From Acidobacteriota bacterium (GTDB taxonomy: Bacteria; Acidobacteriota; Terriglobia; Acidiferrales; UBA7541), in the NCBI GenBank assembly GCA_013289855.1, contig JABCZD010000004.1, positions 1 to 64,000 on the forward strand: a stretch of 64,000 nt of DNA, read 5' to 3'. Below the pieces are notes generated by a model. The model was not told the origin of the DNA, made no database searches, and saw nothing but the letters and a program-made list of their open reading frames with translations. Position 1 is the stretch's first letter. Each line of letters begins with the position of its first letter. A program made the position numbers and the translations under genes. Positions 25,590 to 34,149 of the stretch are shown here, one piece after another.

Positions 25590-27169
25590 GAGCGGACTCC
25601 GGTGGATTCCGGATCGTTCTTTTCTGAACCAGCTTTATTTTCCGAACGGTGATTTTCGGAGGTGCGATTTTCGCCGACGTGATTATCGGTGGCGTGATTT
25701 TCGGAAGAATGATTATCGGACGGCGAATGATCCTGATTCGTGGAACGCTTCGTATTCCCTGCCGGATTAGCGTTGGCAGGAACCTTTGCTACAGCGTGCG
25801 AATCGCCTGTGGCTTTGCTTTCAGCAATTTTGTTTTCCGCAGAGATGGTGCGATGGAGTTGGATTTTAACGCGGGCCACGCGCTTGCCGTCCATTTCCAC
25901 GACGGTGAAACGCGAATTACCGAAGTCAAAGCTTTCGCCGCCTTTGGGAATGAAGCCAAGTTGATCGAGAACAAAACCGCCGACGGTGGCGTAGGCGGGG
26001 TCTTCCGGAATGGTGATGTTGTATTGCGTTTCGAGGTCGCGAACATTGAGGGCGGCGTCGAAAACCACCGCGCCGTCGGCGAGCGTGAGCGGGCGCTCGA
26101 CGACGTCGAATTCGTCGTGAATTTCGCCAACCATTTGTTCGAGGATATCTTCGAGGGTGACGAGTCCGAGGATGCTGCCAAATTCATCGACCACCACAGC
26201 CAAGCCGACGTGATGGGAACGCAATTCAAGAAGGAGTTCGCTGGCCGGCTTGGTTTCCGGAACGATCAGTACTTCGCGTAGCACGCGGCGCAGATCAAAA
26301 GGTGGCGCGCTCTGGCGTTCTTCGAGAGCGCGTTCGCGATCGAGAAGCGTCCATAGCATGTCTTTGATGTGCACGAAGCCGAGGATGTGATCCTGCGTGC
26401 CGCGGTAGACGGGAATGCGCGAGCGCTGCGTGGTGGCAAACGCCCGCATCACTTCATCGAGCGAGGCTTCGACGGAGAGCGTGTGCATGTCCGGCCGCGG
26501 GATCATGATTTCGCGGACCTGAATCTGGCCAATTTCGATGGCGCTGAGAATAAATTTTTCTTCGCCGGGAGCCAGGAGTCCGCGTTCGCGAGCCTGTTGA
26601 ATCTGGATTTGCAGTTCCTCGGTGGTGTGCGGATCGCCGTGGCCGTGCTTTCCGGAGATGCCCAGAGCCCTAACGAGGAGCGTGGAGATGTTGTCCAGCA
26701 GCGCGATGGCCCAGCGAAACGTGGTAAGAAACCAGTGGAAGGGCCGCGCGATGAGCAGCGCCACGCGTTCGGCACGCGCCAGGCTTACGGTCTTGGGAAC
26801 CAACTCGCCGACAACGACGTGCAAGACGCTGAGCAGAACGAACGCGCAGGTCAAAGCCAGGCCGTGCGCAATCAACACGGAATAGGTGCCGGGGGTACCC
26901 GACCACATCCCTTGAAACGCCTTCGCAAGAGTGGATTCGCCGAGCGCGCCGAGAGCCAGGCTGGTGAGGGTGATGCCAAGTTGCACGCCGGAGACCACGC
27001 GCTGCAAATCGCCGAGCAGGCCTTCCACAATTTTGGCGCGCGCGTTACCGGCGGCGACGAGCTGGCGCACACGCGAAAGCCTGACGGCAACAAGAGAGAA
27101 TTCGGTGGCGGCGAAGAAACCGTTGAGCGCGACGAGCGCAAGCACGCCGATGAGGCGAACAACAAACAT
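25586..27169 (-). CDS. CNNM/CorC-type transporter-associated membrane protein (DUF21-CBS-CorC_HlyC)
   Basis: The product has 527 residues. The DUF21 membrane domain covers about residues 1-195 (FVVRLIGVLALVALNGFFAATEFSLVAVRLSR at the start). A CBS pair covers about 205-345 (VREIMIPRPDMHTLSVEASL, IPVYRGTQDHILGFVHIKDML, and a second repeat), followed by the CorC_HlyC domain (DVVERPLTLADGAVVFDAAL, PKGGESFDFGNSRFTVVEMDGKRVARVK). Such proteins are linked to Mg2+/Co2+ export or homeostasis. The C-terminal ~90 residues are a disordered tail with five pentapeptide repeats (DNH/ENH/ENR) encoded by 15-base repeats. The stop overlaps the DppB start, an unusual partnership. Confidence 0.88.
   Translation of the reverse strand: MFVVRLIGVLALVALNGFFAATEFSLVAVRLSRVRQLVAAGNARAKIVEGLLGDLQRVVSGVQLGITLTSLALGALGESTLAKAFQGMWSGTPGTYSVLIAHGLALTCAFVLLSVLHVVVGELVPKTVSLARAERVALLIARPFHWFLTTFRWAIALLDNISTLLVRALGISGKHGHGDPHTTEELQIQIQQARERGLLAPGEEKFILSAIEIGQIQVREIMIPRPDMHTLSVEASLDEVMRAFATTQRSRIPVYRGTQDHILGFVHIKDMLWTLLDRERALEERQSAPPFDLRRVLREVLIVPETKPASELLLELRSHHVGLAVVVDEFGSILGLVTLEDILEQMVGEIHDEFDVVERPLTLADGAVVFDAALNVRDLETQYNITIPEDPAYATVGGFVLDQLGFIPKGGESFDFGNSRFTVVEMDGKRVARVKIQLHRTISAENKIAESKATGDSHAVAKVPANANPAGNTKRSTNQDHSPSDNHSSENHATDNHVGENRTSENHRSENKAGSEKNDPESTGVRS
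25651..25725 (-). repeat. In-frame 15-base repeat x 5 in the CNNM tail
   Basis: Five 15-base units encode SDNH-, SENH-, TDNH-, GENR- and SENH-type pentapeptides (x-x-D/E-N-H/R) near the C-terminus. Confidence 0.8.
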
Positions 27170-27185
27170 CGATGGCTTTCCCTCA

Positions 27186-27423
27186 GTTGCGGCTATTCAA
27201 ACACACGAGGACCGGGTTGGACTCGAGAATCACTGCTCGAGCCCTAGTATAACAGGCTGGTAGCGGGTGCCAGACAGGTTGGGACGCGTAGGTACTACTG
27301 GGGCAATCTGCAAGGCCAATCCTAAGGCGGGTGAAACGATAAGGAAAGCCAAAGGCCGCACCCTAAGTTCAAAGCGATGCACCCGGGAGGTTCTTCGCCG
27401 CAACAAGATTGTCCCACCCGCCG
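27186..27423 (+). repeat. Dispersed upstream repeat, copy A (full length)
   Basis: This ~238-base element recurs at 28221-28383 (lacks the first ~90 bases) and 30509-30683 (lacks the last ~60 bases). Shared blocks: GGCTATTCAAACACA, CCCTAGTATAACAGGCT, GGTTGGGACG, GGTACTACTGGGGC, GGGTGAAACGATAAGG, GCCGCACC and, near the end, GGAGGTTCTT with CCCACCCGCC. It ends 77 bases before the gene at 27501. The first part contains CTCGAG twice, 8 bases apart, as an inverted pair. Confidence 0.8.
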
Positions 27424-27500
27424 GGCTTCCAAAATCACCTGTCCGGCAACGACTAGTGAGACGCCATGCATCTATATACTCGCCATGGATCGGGGTTAGG

Positions 27501-28214
27501 ATGATAGGAATTCACAGTCGCCGATGGATTTTATTGGTGTCCGCTGTCGCCGCAACAGCGATTCTTTGCTCTTGTCGTTTATTAGATTTGCGATCAGACA
27601 GGAAAAAGGTATCGCCTACCGAGGACGAAGTTTATGAGGCGATAGTCCGTGACATGATGGCCCAAAGTCATCATGATTCAATTGCCACGAGCCAACTTGT
27701 TTTTGACAATACCGTGTTAAGCGACCTGGAGGCCAAAGAAAGCATGGCCTCGTGCAAAGAACGCGTTCGAAAAGAACAATCGTTGGAGCGCAGCACGCCG
27801 CAGTTTAATTCTCTTCCCGACAAAATCTATCGCATCCTAACGCTCAGCAGCTGGAATGATCGATCGTTGCGAGCCGATACAATCGAGGATTTTCTCGAAA
27901 AGTCTTGCACGACCGGCAGCGTTTCCACAACATTCCATACGGACTTGCCTCGGACCTTTATTATCGGCGCGAACGTACACTTCGAGGGATGGCCAATCAT
28001 GAAAGACGAGACAGCATCGTTCGAGCAAGTATTTCCGGGAGCGGCGGGAATCATCTCATTTTCGCATGTGGGGTTCGATTCCGCGCTGCACGAGGCGGTC
28101 GTTTCCGTTTCGTTTGTTTGTGGGGGCTTATGTGGCACGGGTTGGCGCTACATTCTCGAAAAGAAAAGAGGAAGGTGGGAAGTTACCAGCAAATTGATGC
28201 GTTGGATGTCGTAG
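27501..28214 (+). CDS. Putative lipoprotein of unknown function
   Basis: The product has 237 residues from the ATG at 27501 (preceded by GGGG-TTAGG). The N-terminus is a lipoprotein signal (RRWILLVSAVAATAILCSC) with the lipobox ILCSC, so it is probably lipidated and membrane-attached. The mature protein is rich in Ser/Asp/Glu and contains EVYEAIVRDMMAQ and GTGWRYILEKKRGRWEVTSKLM. The final 'GxGWxYxLxKxxGxWxVxS' segment is typical of a small beta-domain seen in many lipoproteins. It has no recognised family and lies between repeat copies A and B. Confidence 0.65.
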   Translation: MIGIHSRRWILLVSAVAATAILCSCRLLDLRSDRKKVSPTEDEVYEAIVRDMMAQSHHDSIATSQLVFDNTVLSDLEAKESMASCKERVRKEQSLERSTPQFNSLPDKIYRILTLSSWNDRSLRADTIEDFLEKSCTTGSVSTTFHTDLPRTFIIGANVHFEGWPIMKDETASFEQVFPGAAGIISFSHVGFDSALHEAVVSVSFVCGGLCGTGWRYILEKKRGRWEVTSKLMRWMS

Positions 28215-28220
28215 GCGCCT

Positions 28221-28383
28221 CAGGCAGGTTGGGCCGGGTAGGTACTACTGGGGCGAGGCCGAAGGCGGTCTTAAATCGGGTGAAACGATAAGGGACATCA
28301 AGAGCCGCACCTTGATGAACCAAGTCCCTAAAGATGCGCCACCCAGGAGGTTCTTGGCACGGATAAAGATGTCCTACCCGCCA
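28221..28383 (+). repeat. Dispersed upstream repeat, copy B
   Basis: It contains GGTTGGGCCGGGTAGG, GGTACTACTGGGGC, GGGTGAAACGATAAGGG, GCCGCACC, GGAGGTTCTTGG and CCTACCCGCC in the same order as copy A. It starts at about block 3 of A. It ends 28 bases before the start codon of the next gene (28412). Confidence 0.8.
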
Positions 28384-28411
28384 CTCGCAAATTTAATTGA
28401 TCGAGGTCCCA

Positions 28412-29671
28412 ATGCCAGGCGCAGGGCCAATCATTCTGTTCGACAAATCCGCACTCCAGACGCTCACCGCCGATGAAGCGGTGTGGTTCGACACATTCTA
28501 CATGCCCAGCATGACGCCGCTTTTTTTCGTCGAAACACTGGCGGACCTGGAGAAGGAAATGAAAGAGGGAAGGAGCGCGGAAGATTTTGTGGGTGCGCTC
28601 GCGGAAAAAACACCGCTCGGTGGTGGGATCAATGTCCACCATCAGACTCTGAGCCTTGCCGAACTCGCCGGTCAGAAAATAGAAATGAGGCGATTCCCCA
28701 TCCTGAGCGGCGGACGTCACGTTGCGACTCGCGATGGGAAAAAGAACGTGGTCTTCGATACCGCGCCCGAATACGTTGCACTTAGCAGGTGGGCTGACGG
28801 AAATTTCCTCGACCTCGAACGGCAATTCGCGAAGGACTGGCGCGCATCGCTGTCCAACATCGATTTGGATGCCATCTTCGTGCAGGGGCGGGAAATCATC
28901 AAACGCGTCGGACGTCCGGGAGATTTGGCAGCGGCTCGAGTGCTGGCTTCGGACCTGCTCGGAAAAACCTCTTCACGTTTCGTGCTGGAAGCATTGAAAG
29001 AACTCAAGCCGCCGCGGGCAGCCGAGTACATCGTCAATCGCTGGAAAAAGCTGGGAAGTCCGCCAATAGCCAGCATCGCTCCTTACACCGCACACATTTT
29101 CGCCGTGGATCTTTTCTTCTGCCTTGCCCTGGGTGCAGACCTGATTGGGCGAGAGCGGCAAACGAACAAGATCGACATGGCCTATCTCTACTACTTGCCC
29201 TTCTGCATGGTGTTCACATCGCGAGACAAGCTTCATGCGAAGACCGCCCGTTTATTCCTGAACAGCGATCAGGTTTTTCTCCCTGGCGACGAACTGAAGG
29301 CGGACCTTTCAAAACTCGATGAACACTATTCCAAATTGCCGGATGAAGTGAAATTGCGCGGCGTGATGTCCTTCGCGCATTTTCCGCCGCACGAGGGAGA
29401 CTTCCTGATTTCTCGTTTGTGGGATCAGCTGATGCGACCCGGCTGGCGGGAATACGCCGCTAACCCGCCCGAGATAGGTACGAAGGAGGAGCAATCAAAA
29501 ATTCTGGCCAAACTGGATGAAATCACTGATGCACCACCGATGGAGGAACCTCCTGAGTTTTCGATGGAGAGTGCCGACTCGGTGACGATTAAACGCAGCA
29601 TTCCACTCTATCGGGGAAAGTGGCGGATGCTCCCGCCCGAAGTGGAAAAATCGCCGGACAGAAAAAAATAG
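28412..29671 (+). CDS. Hypothetical protein with PIN-like sequence features
   Basis: The product has 419 residues, soluble. The start (IILFDKSALQTL, D11) and the segment DMAYLYYLPFCMVFTSRDKLH (D255 and D272) together look like the first strand and last conserved acidic positions of a PIN-type nuclease fold, with E41 in FFVETLADLEKE as a possible third acid. A long insert lies between. This is pattern recognition, not a confirmed domain assignment. The C-terminal ~100 residues are charged and likely helical. Start: GAGGT five bases before the ATG. It follows repeat copy B by 28 bases. No toxin-antitoxin partner is visible. Confidence 0.6.
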   Translation: MPGAGPIILFDKSALQTLTADEAVWFDTFYMPSMTPLFFVETLADLEKEMKEGRSAEDFVGALAEKTPLGGGINVHHQTLSLAELAGQKIEMRRFPILSGGRHVATRDGKKNVVFDTAPEYVALSRWADGNFLDLERQFAKDWRASLSNIDLDAIFVQGREIIKRVGRPGDLAAARVLASDLLGKTSSRFVLEALKELKPPRAAEYIVNRWKKLGSPPIASIAPYTAHIFAVDLFFCLALGADLIGRERQTNKIDMAYLYYLPFCMVFTSRDKLHAKTARLFLNSDQVFLPGDELKADLSKLDEHYSKLPDEVKLRGVMSFAHFPPHEGDFLISRLWDQLMRPGWREYAANPPEIGTKEEQSKILAKLDEITDAPPMEEPPEFSMESADSVTIKRSIPLYRGKWRMLPPEVEKSPDRKK

Positions 29672-29944
29672 CGAACCGTGATCACTCGCTACGTGCCGCT
29701 GATAATTAGATCGAGTAGGGCCCAACTCGCAATCTTGAAAGCGAGGTGGGGCTCCCGGAGAGCGCTGTTGCCGCGTTTCGGAACTTCTCGTGAGAGGTCA
29801 CGGTATTCGAGGCGACGTACTTGGTTGCTATGTTAATTCGAGTCCTATCCGATTTTGTTTAATTTGCGAGTGTCGTACGCACGAAGCCGCTGGCTGCCGG
29901 CCTGCGTAGGACTCGGTACGAAACAGGCGCTCGGCGTGTTTACG

Positions 29945-30421
29945 TTAGCCTCGCCGCGCTGCCTCGATAGCGGCAATGTCGATCTTCTTCATCGTCATCA
30001 TCGCCTCGAAGGCGCGCTTTGCCTCGCCGCCGCCAGCCGCCAGCGCATCCATTAGCGCGCGCGGGGTGATCTGCCAGGAGAGGCCCCAGCGATCCTTGCA
30101 CCAACCGCATTGGCCTTCCGTTCCGCCATCGCCGACGATTGCGTTCCAGTAGCGGTCCGTCTCTTCCTGATTGTCCGTCGCAATCTGGAAGGAAAAGGCC
30201 TCGGTGTGTTTGAAAGCCGGGCCACCGTTAAGACCGAGACAGGGAATGCCCATGACGGTGAGCTCCACCATAAGCACATCGCCCTTCTTGCCATTTGGAT
30301 AGTCGCCGGGAGCTTCGTGAACCGCGGTTACTTTGCTATCCGGAAAGGTGGCGGCGTAGAAGCGCGCCGCGTCATGCGCGTCTTTGTTGAACCAGAGGCA
30401 GATGGTGTTCTTTGGCTTCAT
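29945..30421 (-). CDS. VOC-fold (PhnB-like/glyoxalase superfamily) protein
   Basis: The product has 158 residues. It reads MKPKNTICLWFNKDAHDAARFYAATFPDSKV, then ELTVMGIPCLGLNGGPAFKHTEAFSFQI, WNAIVGDGGTEGQCGWCKDRWGLSWQITPR. These are the beta-alpha-beta modules of PhnB-like proteins (often annotated 3-demethylubiquinone-9 methyltransferase) within the VOC superfamily. The enzymatic role of this subfamily is largely undefined. Repeat copy C lies upstream in the divergent promoter region. Confidence 0.8.
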   Translation of the reverse strand: MKPKNTICLWFNKDAHDAARFYAATFPDSKVTAVHEAPGDYPNGKKGDVLMVELTVMGIPCLGLNGGPAFKHTEAFSFQIATDNQEETDRYWNAIVGDGGTEGQCGWCKDRWGLSWQITPRALMDALAAGGGEAKRAFEAMMTMKKIDIAAIEAARRG

Positions 30422-30508
30422 GTCTTGTGCTCCTTGTGCTCCTTGTGCGCGATCAGGGCGAGCGCTGGGGTCTTTGTGTCGGGGTCCGCATCAGCGACTC
30501 ACCAGGCA

Positions 30509-30683
30509 GTTGAGGCTATTCAAACACAAGACGACCAGATCGGACTTCGGAACCACTGCTCAAGGCCCTAGTATAACAGGCTGCCAGCGGGTGCTAGCCG
30601 GTTGGAACGGCTGGGTATCACTCGGGCATGCGGACGCCGGTCTTAAAACGGGTGGAACGATCAGGAAAGTCAAAAGCCGCACT
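30509..30683 (+). repeat. Dispersed upstream repeat, copy C
   Basis: It shares GGCTATTCAAACACA, CCCTAGTATAACAGGCT, GGTTGGAACGG, ACGGGTGGAACGATCAGG and GCCGCACT with copy A but lacks the last ~60 bases. It ends 37 bases before the start codon at 30721. Confidence 0.8.
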
Positions 30684-30720
30684 CACGGCAGAGTCCGGTA
30701 TGCTCTCTTCCGAGGAGAAC

Positions 30721-31524
30721 ATGAGCGTGGCGCCGATCATCCGCACCCTGTCGCAACTGCTACTTGCAAGCCTTCTTTCCCTGCCCTCTCTCCCAGCGCT
30801 GGCCCAACAGACCGCCCCTGCTATCCCTTCCACCGGCTTCCCTGGGCTGGACCAGTACCGGGCGTCGCGAGTCGCAATCTACACGGATGATTTCGGGCAA
30901 CTGGCGCGTTATCGGGAGGCCAATGCCGCGCTCGCGCCGCCGACGCCGAGCGAGAATCGCATCGTATTTCTTGGCGACTCCATCACGGACTACTGGAAGC
31001 TGCCAGACTATTTTCCTGGCAAGCCTTACATCAACCGCGGCGTCGATGGGCAGACCACGCCCGAGATGCTGGTGCGTTTCCGCCAGGATGTGATTGATCT
31101 GCACCCCAAAGTGGTCGTCATGCTCGCGGGGACCAACGACATCGCTGGGGTCACCGGACGCACGTCTAACGAGGACATCGAGGCCAACTACGCTTCGATG
31201 GCCGAGCTGGCGCGTGCCCACCATATCGGTGTGGTGTTTGCCTCGGTGCTGCCGGTGCACAACTACACGCACGATGCTGAGGAATCTTTTGCGCTGCGGC
31301 CAAGCGATAGAATCCTGGCGCTAAACAAATGGCTTAAAGATTACTGCGCTAAGAACGGCTTCGTGTATCTCGACTACTTCAGTTCCCTAGTGGACGAACG
31401 AGGCATGCTGAAGCGCGATCTGGCTGACGATGGGCTGCATCCCACTGACGCTGGATATAAGATTATGGCGTCCTTGGCGGAGAAGGCGATTCAGAAGGCG
31501 CTAGCCGAGAATAGAACCCGCTAA
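30721..31524 (+). CDS. Secreted SGNH/GDSL-type hydrolase
   Basis: The product has 267 residues. A signal peptide (to about residue 28) precedes block I GDSITD with nucleophile S87, block III GTND and block V DGLHP with D237 and H240. The Ser-Asp-His arrangement defines SGNH-type esterases/lipases, which act on carbohydrate esters, lipids or peptidoglycan O-acetyl groups. The secreted location points to envelope or external substrates. GAGGAGAAC lies directly before the ATG. The stop codon overlaps the stop of the convergent membrane-protein gene (CTAA). Confidence 0.88.
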   Translation: MSVAPIIRTLSQLLLASLLSLPSLPALAQQTAPAIPSTGFPGLDQYRASRVAIYTDDFGQLARYREANAALAPPTPSENRIVFLGDSITDYWKLPDYFPGKPYINRGVDGQTTPEMLVRFRQDVIDLHPKVVVMLAGTNDIAGVTGRTSNEDIEANYASMAELARAHHIGVVFASVLPVHNYTHDAEESFALRPSDRILALNKWLKDYCAKNGFVYLDYFSSLVDERGMLKRDLADDGLHPTDAGYKIMASLAEKAIQKALAENRTR

Positions 31525-32417
31525 GCGCGTGGCGTAGCGCTGGCGAGCGCGAGAATCGCTCCGCCAAACAGCAGCGTATCCGCAAAGTAGTTGATTCCCT
31601 CAACTTGGGCCGCGGCGCTCGGGTCGGAGATTTGCGCGATCAGAATCGGCACATAGATGAACAAAACCAGCAGCAAAATCCACGTGCCGAGATAAGTTGC
31701 CGCTATCCGCGTCTTCTTGGCCAGCAGAATGCTCACCCCGGCAACCAGAAGAATGGCGCCCGTCAGATACCCGATGAGCAAGCGCCCCGGAATCCACGCG
31801 GGCGTCAGTTTTTCGAGCGGGACTCCCGGGCATCCCGCCGGATGCAGAAAATGTTCAGCGCCAAAAAATATCGCAGCGATCGCGATCAACACACGCCCCA
31901 CGGTAATGAGCCTGCTTCCGCCTGGCCCGCGCATCGCGCTGCCCGCAAGAATCCAGCCTCCGCCCGCGAACGAAAGTTCGCGGATGACAATCGTCCATGG
32001 AATCCGCTCACCCGGGCTGGCGAGAGCTCGCGGGAAATGCAGCATCGCCACAAAAAGAACCATCATGATTCCGAACAGCAATCCGGACCAGCCCACCTGA
32101 ATTTTTGTGGCGATGCTCAAGGACGCGGCCAGCAACGCAAAGCCGATGAAGTATGCCCAAAACAGAGGCCAGGGGACATACGAGGGCACTCCGAGCATGA
32201 TGAATCTTGCGCTGGAGAGATGCTCCGCGCCGAAGACCGCCAATGGGACCGCGAAACACAAATTGCTCAAGGCTACGATCTTGTCCAGGCCGCTGGCCCG
32301 CGCGATATCGCTCTTCGCAGCCCACAGCGCAACAAGCAGAAGTAGGATGCCGGCGCCGCACATCGAAACCGACGCGGGAGAAATCTCAAAAAATGTGGCG
32401 AGAATGGTTGTGTGCAT
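31521..32417 (-). CDS. Polytopic membrane protein, DoxX-like, with internal duplication
   Basis: The product has 298 residues and about eight hydrophobic helices. Two halves resemble each other: a GAEH motif at 63-66 is followed by a WPLFWAYFIGFALLAASLSIA-type helix, and GAEH recurs at 186-189 followed by IPGRLLIGYLTGAILLVAGVSIL. This two-fold pattern is typical of duplicated DoxX/DUF4149-like membrane proteins. No charged catalytic residue stands out besides the two Glu-His pairs. It converges with the SGNH hydrolase with overlapping stop codons. Confidence 0.72.
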   Translation of the reverse strand: MHTTILATFFEISPASVSMCGAGILLLLVALWAAKSDIARASGLDKIVALSNLCFAVPLAVFGAEHLSSARFIMLGVPSYVPWPLFWAYFIGFALLAASLSIATKIQVGWSGLLFGIMMVLFVAMLHFPRALASPGERIPWTIVIRELSFAGGGWILAGSAMRGPGGSRLITVGRVLIAIAAIFFGAEHFLHPAGCPGVPLEKLTPAWIPGRLLIGYLTGAILLVAGVSILLAKKTRIAATYLGTWILLLVLFIYVPILIAQISDPSAAAQVEGINYFADTLLFGGAILALASATPRA

Positions 32418-32719
32418 GTGGACGCTAAACGCAAGCTCGCGTGCAGTGAGTCCACTGGCGAGATCTTCCCCGATATTCTAATAGCGCCAGGACTTCAAGC
32501 TGCAAAGAGCGCACGAGACTTCGCGACGTCATTGTCCCTCGCCTAGTTCTGGCCTTTTTGGACGAGGGGATTCTACAACAAGGACGCGACGGAATGCTCA
32601 TGTCCAAGTCCCCTTGGGGATAACGCGCCTAATGATTAATTGCGTCTATTCTGCGACACTAGGCATCTAGTCTACCAAGCGGTCCTGCCGGACCCGAAAT
32701 TAGCTTCCAGGAGTGACCA

Positions 32720-33682
32720 ATGACTGCACCCATGAATGCACCAATCAATCCCTCTGCTGATCTGCGGATGACGAGAATTCCATTGAATAACGGTTCTGGC
32801 CAGATGCCCGCACTGGGCTTTGGCACCCTAATACCAGACAAGGCGTTGACGATAACTGCCACCCGGGACGCGATAGAAGCCGGATTTCGATCCTTCGATT
32901 GCGCGGAACGATACCTGAATGAACGCGAGGTGGGTGAGGGGCTGAAGGCGGGGCTGGCCGTTGCAGGGGTCGCGCGCGAAGACATTTTTGTTACCACGAA
33001 GCTGTGGAATACGAATCACCGGCCGGAGCGCGTGGAACCGGCGTTCGAGGGGAGCCTGGAGAAACTGGGGCTTAAGTATATCGATGCGTATCTCAGCCAC
33101 ACGCCATTTGCGTTCCAGCCCGGCGACAACTTTGATCCGCGGGATGAAAAAGGCAACCCCATCTACGATCGCGACACGACTTTGCTCGATACTTGGAAGG
33201 CGATGGAAACGCTGGTGGATCACGGCAAGTGCCGGGCTATCGGGCTTTCCGACATTACGTTAGAGGCACTGAAGCCGGTCTATGACGCGGCGAGAATCAA
33301 GCCAGCGGTGGTGCAAGTGGAATCGCATCCGTATCTGCCGGAAACGGAGCTGCTGGAGTATTGCAAGGAGAGGGGCATTGTGCTTTTGGCTTTTGCGCCG
33401 TTAGGCCACGGGATGACGCCGGGGCTGATGCAAGATCCTACGGTTACGGCGGTGGCGGGGCGAGTGGGAAAGACGCCAGCGCAGGTGCTACTGGCTTGGG
33501 CGGTGCAGCGCGGTACGGCTCTGCTTACTACGCCGACGACAGCGGCGCGCGCGAAAGAGAATTTCGACATCGCGCGGCTGCCGCAAGACGCATTCGACGA
33601 AATTACTGGAATTAAAATTAGGCAGCGGTTGAATCCCGTGGTGAGCACTGGGGTTCCGGGCTTTATTCCGCAGGTCAAATGA
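32720..33682 (+). CDS. Aldo/keto reductase
   Basis: The product has 320 residues. The catalytic tetrad is D60, Y65 (FDCAERYLNE), K94 (TTKLWN) and H127 (LSHTP). The NADPH-binding end is ALLTTPTTAARAKENFDIA. It is a normal-length (alpha/beta)8 aldo/keto reductase that reduces aldehydes or ketones. The substrate is unknown. AGGAG seven bases before the ATG supports the start. The stop overlaps the next start as ATGA, so the two are co-translated. Confidence 0.9.
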   Translation: MTAPMNAPINPSADLRMTRIPLNNGSGQMPALGFGTLIPDKALTITATRDAIEAGFRSFDCAERYLNEREVGEGLKAGLAVAGVAREDIFVTTKLWNTNHRPERVEPAFEGSLEKLGLKYIDAYLSHTPFAFQPGDNFDPRDEKGNPIYDRDTTLLDTWKAMETLVDHGKCRAIGLSDITLEALKPVYDAARIKPAVVQVESHPYLPETELLEYCKERGIVLLAFAPLGHGMTPGLMQDPTVTAVAGRVGKTPAQVLLAWAVQRGTALLTTPTTAARAKENFDIARLPQDAFDEITGIKIRQRLNPVVSTGVPGFIPQVK

Positions 33683-34098
33683 ATATGGAAGCCAAGCCTC
33701 AGCCGGCACAGTCCGGGCAAGAGGAGCAAATTCGTGCGGCGCTGAATGAACATTGGCACGCGTCGGCAGCTGGCGACGCGGAGGCGGAGCACGATATTTA
33801 CGCTGACGATGCCATCTGTGATTATCCGCAGTCTGGCGAGCGAATTCTTGGGCGAAGAAATTTGCAAGCCTTGCGGAGTCATCATCCCGGCAAACCGTCC
33901 GGCTTCGAGGTGAAGCGGATCCTCGGTAAAGGGGATCTGTGGATTACGGAATACTCGATTGTCTACCAGGGGCGACGGTCATACACGGTGAGTATCATGG
34001 AGTTCCGCAACGGCAAGGTCGTCCACGAAACGCAGTATTACGCGGATCCCTTCGAAGCGCCTGCTTGGCGGAAACAATGGGTTCAGCAGATCGCGTGA
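33679..34098 (+). CDS. SnoaL/NTF2-like protein
   Basis: The product has 139 residues. It reads EEQIRAALNEHWHASAAGDAEAEHDIYADDAICDYPQSGERI, then a Gly-rich loop LRSHHPGKPSGFEVK and FRNGKVVHETQYYADPFEAPAWRKQWV. This is a canonical SnoaL-like cone fold, as in polyketide cyclases and isomerases. The ATGA overlap with the aldo/keto reductase suggests the two act on related small molecules. No catalytic Asp/His pair can be assigned confidently. Confidence 0.8.
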   Translation: MNMEAKPQPAQSGQEEQIRAALNEHWHASAAGDAEAEHDIYADDAICDYPQSGERILGRRNLQALRSHHPGKPSGFEVKRILGKGDLWITEYSIVYQGRRSYTVSIMEFRNGKVVHETQYYADPFEAPAWRKQWVQQIA

Positions 34099-34149
34099 GG
34101 CCCTACTGAGGAGAGGAAATTTGCGTGACCGCTAGCCAACCAGCGGAAG

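Noticed and set aside
26369..27247. 292-codon plus-strand open frame
   Set aside because: Antisense of the CNNM gene, which has clear DUF21/CBS/CorC domains.
27186..30683. Integron gene cassettes with attC sites
   Set aside because: The three repeats flank genes like cassettes, but they lack the attC core sites (RYYYAAC/GTTRRRY) and overall inverted-repeat symmetry, and no integrase is nearby.
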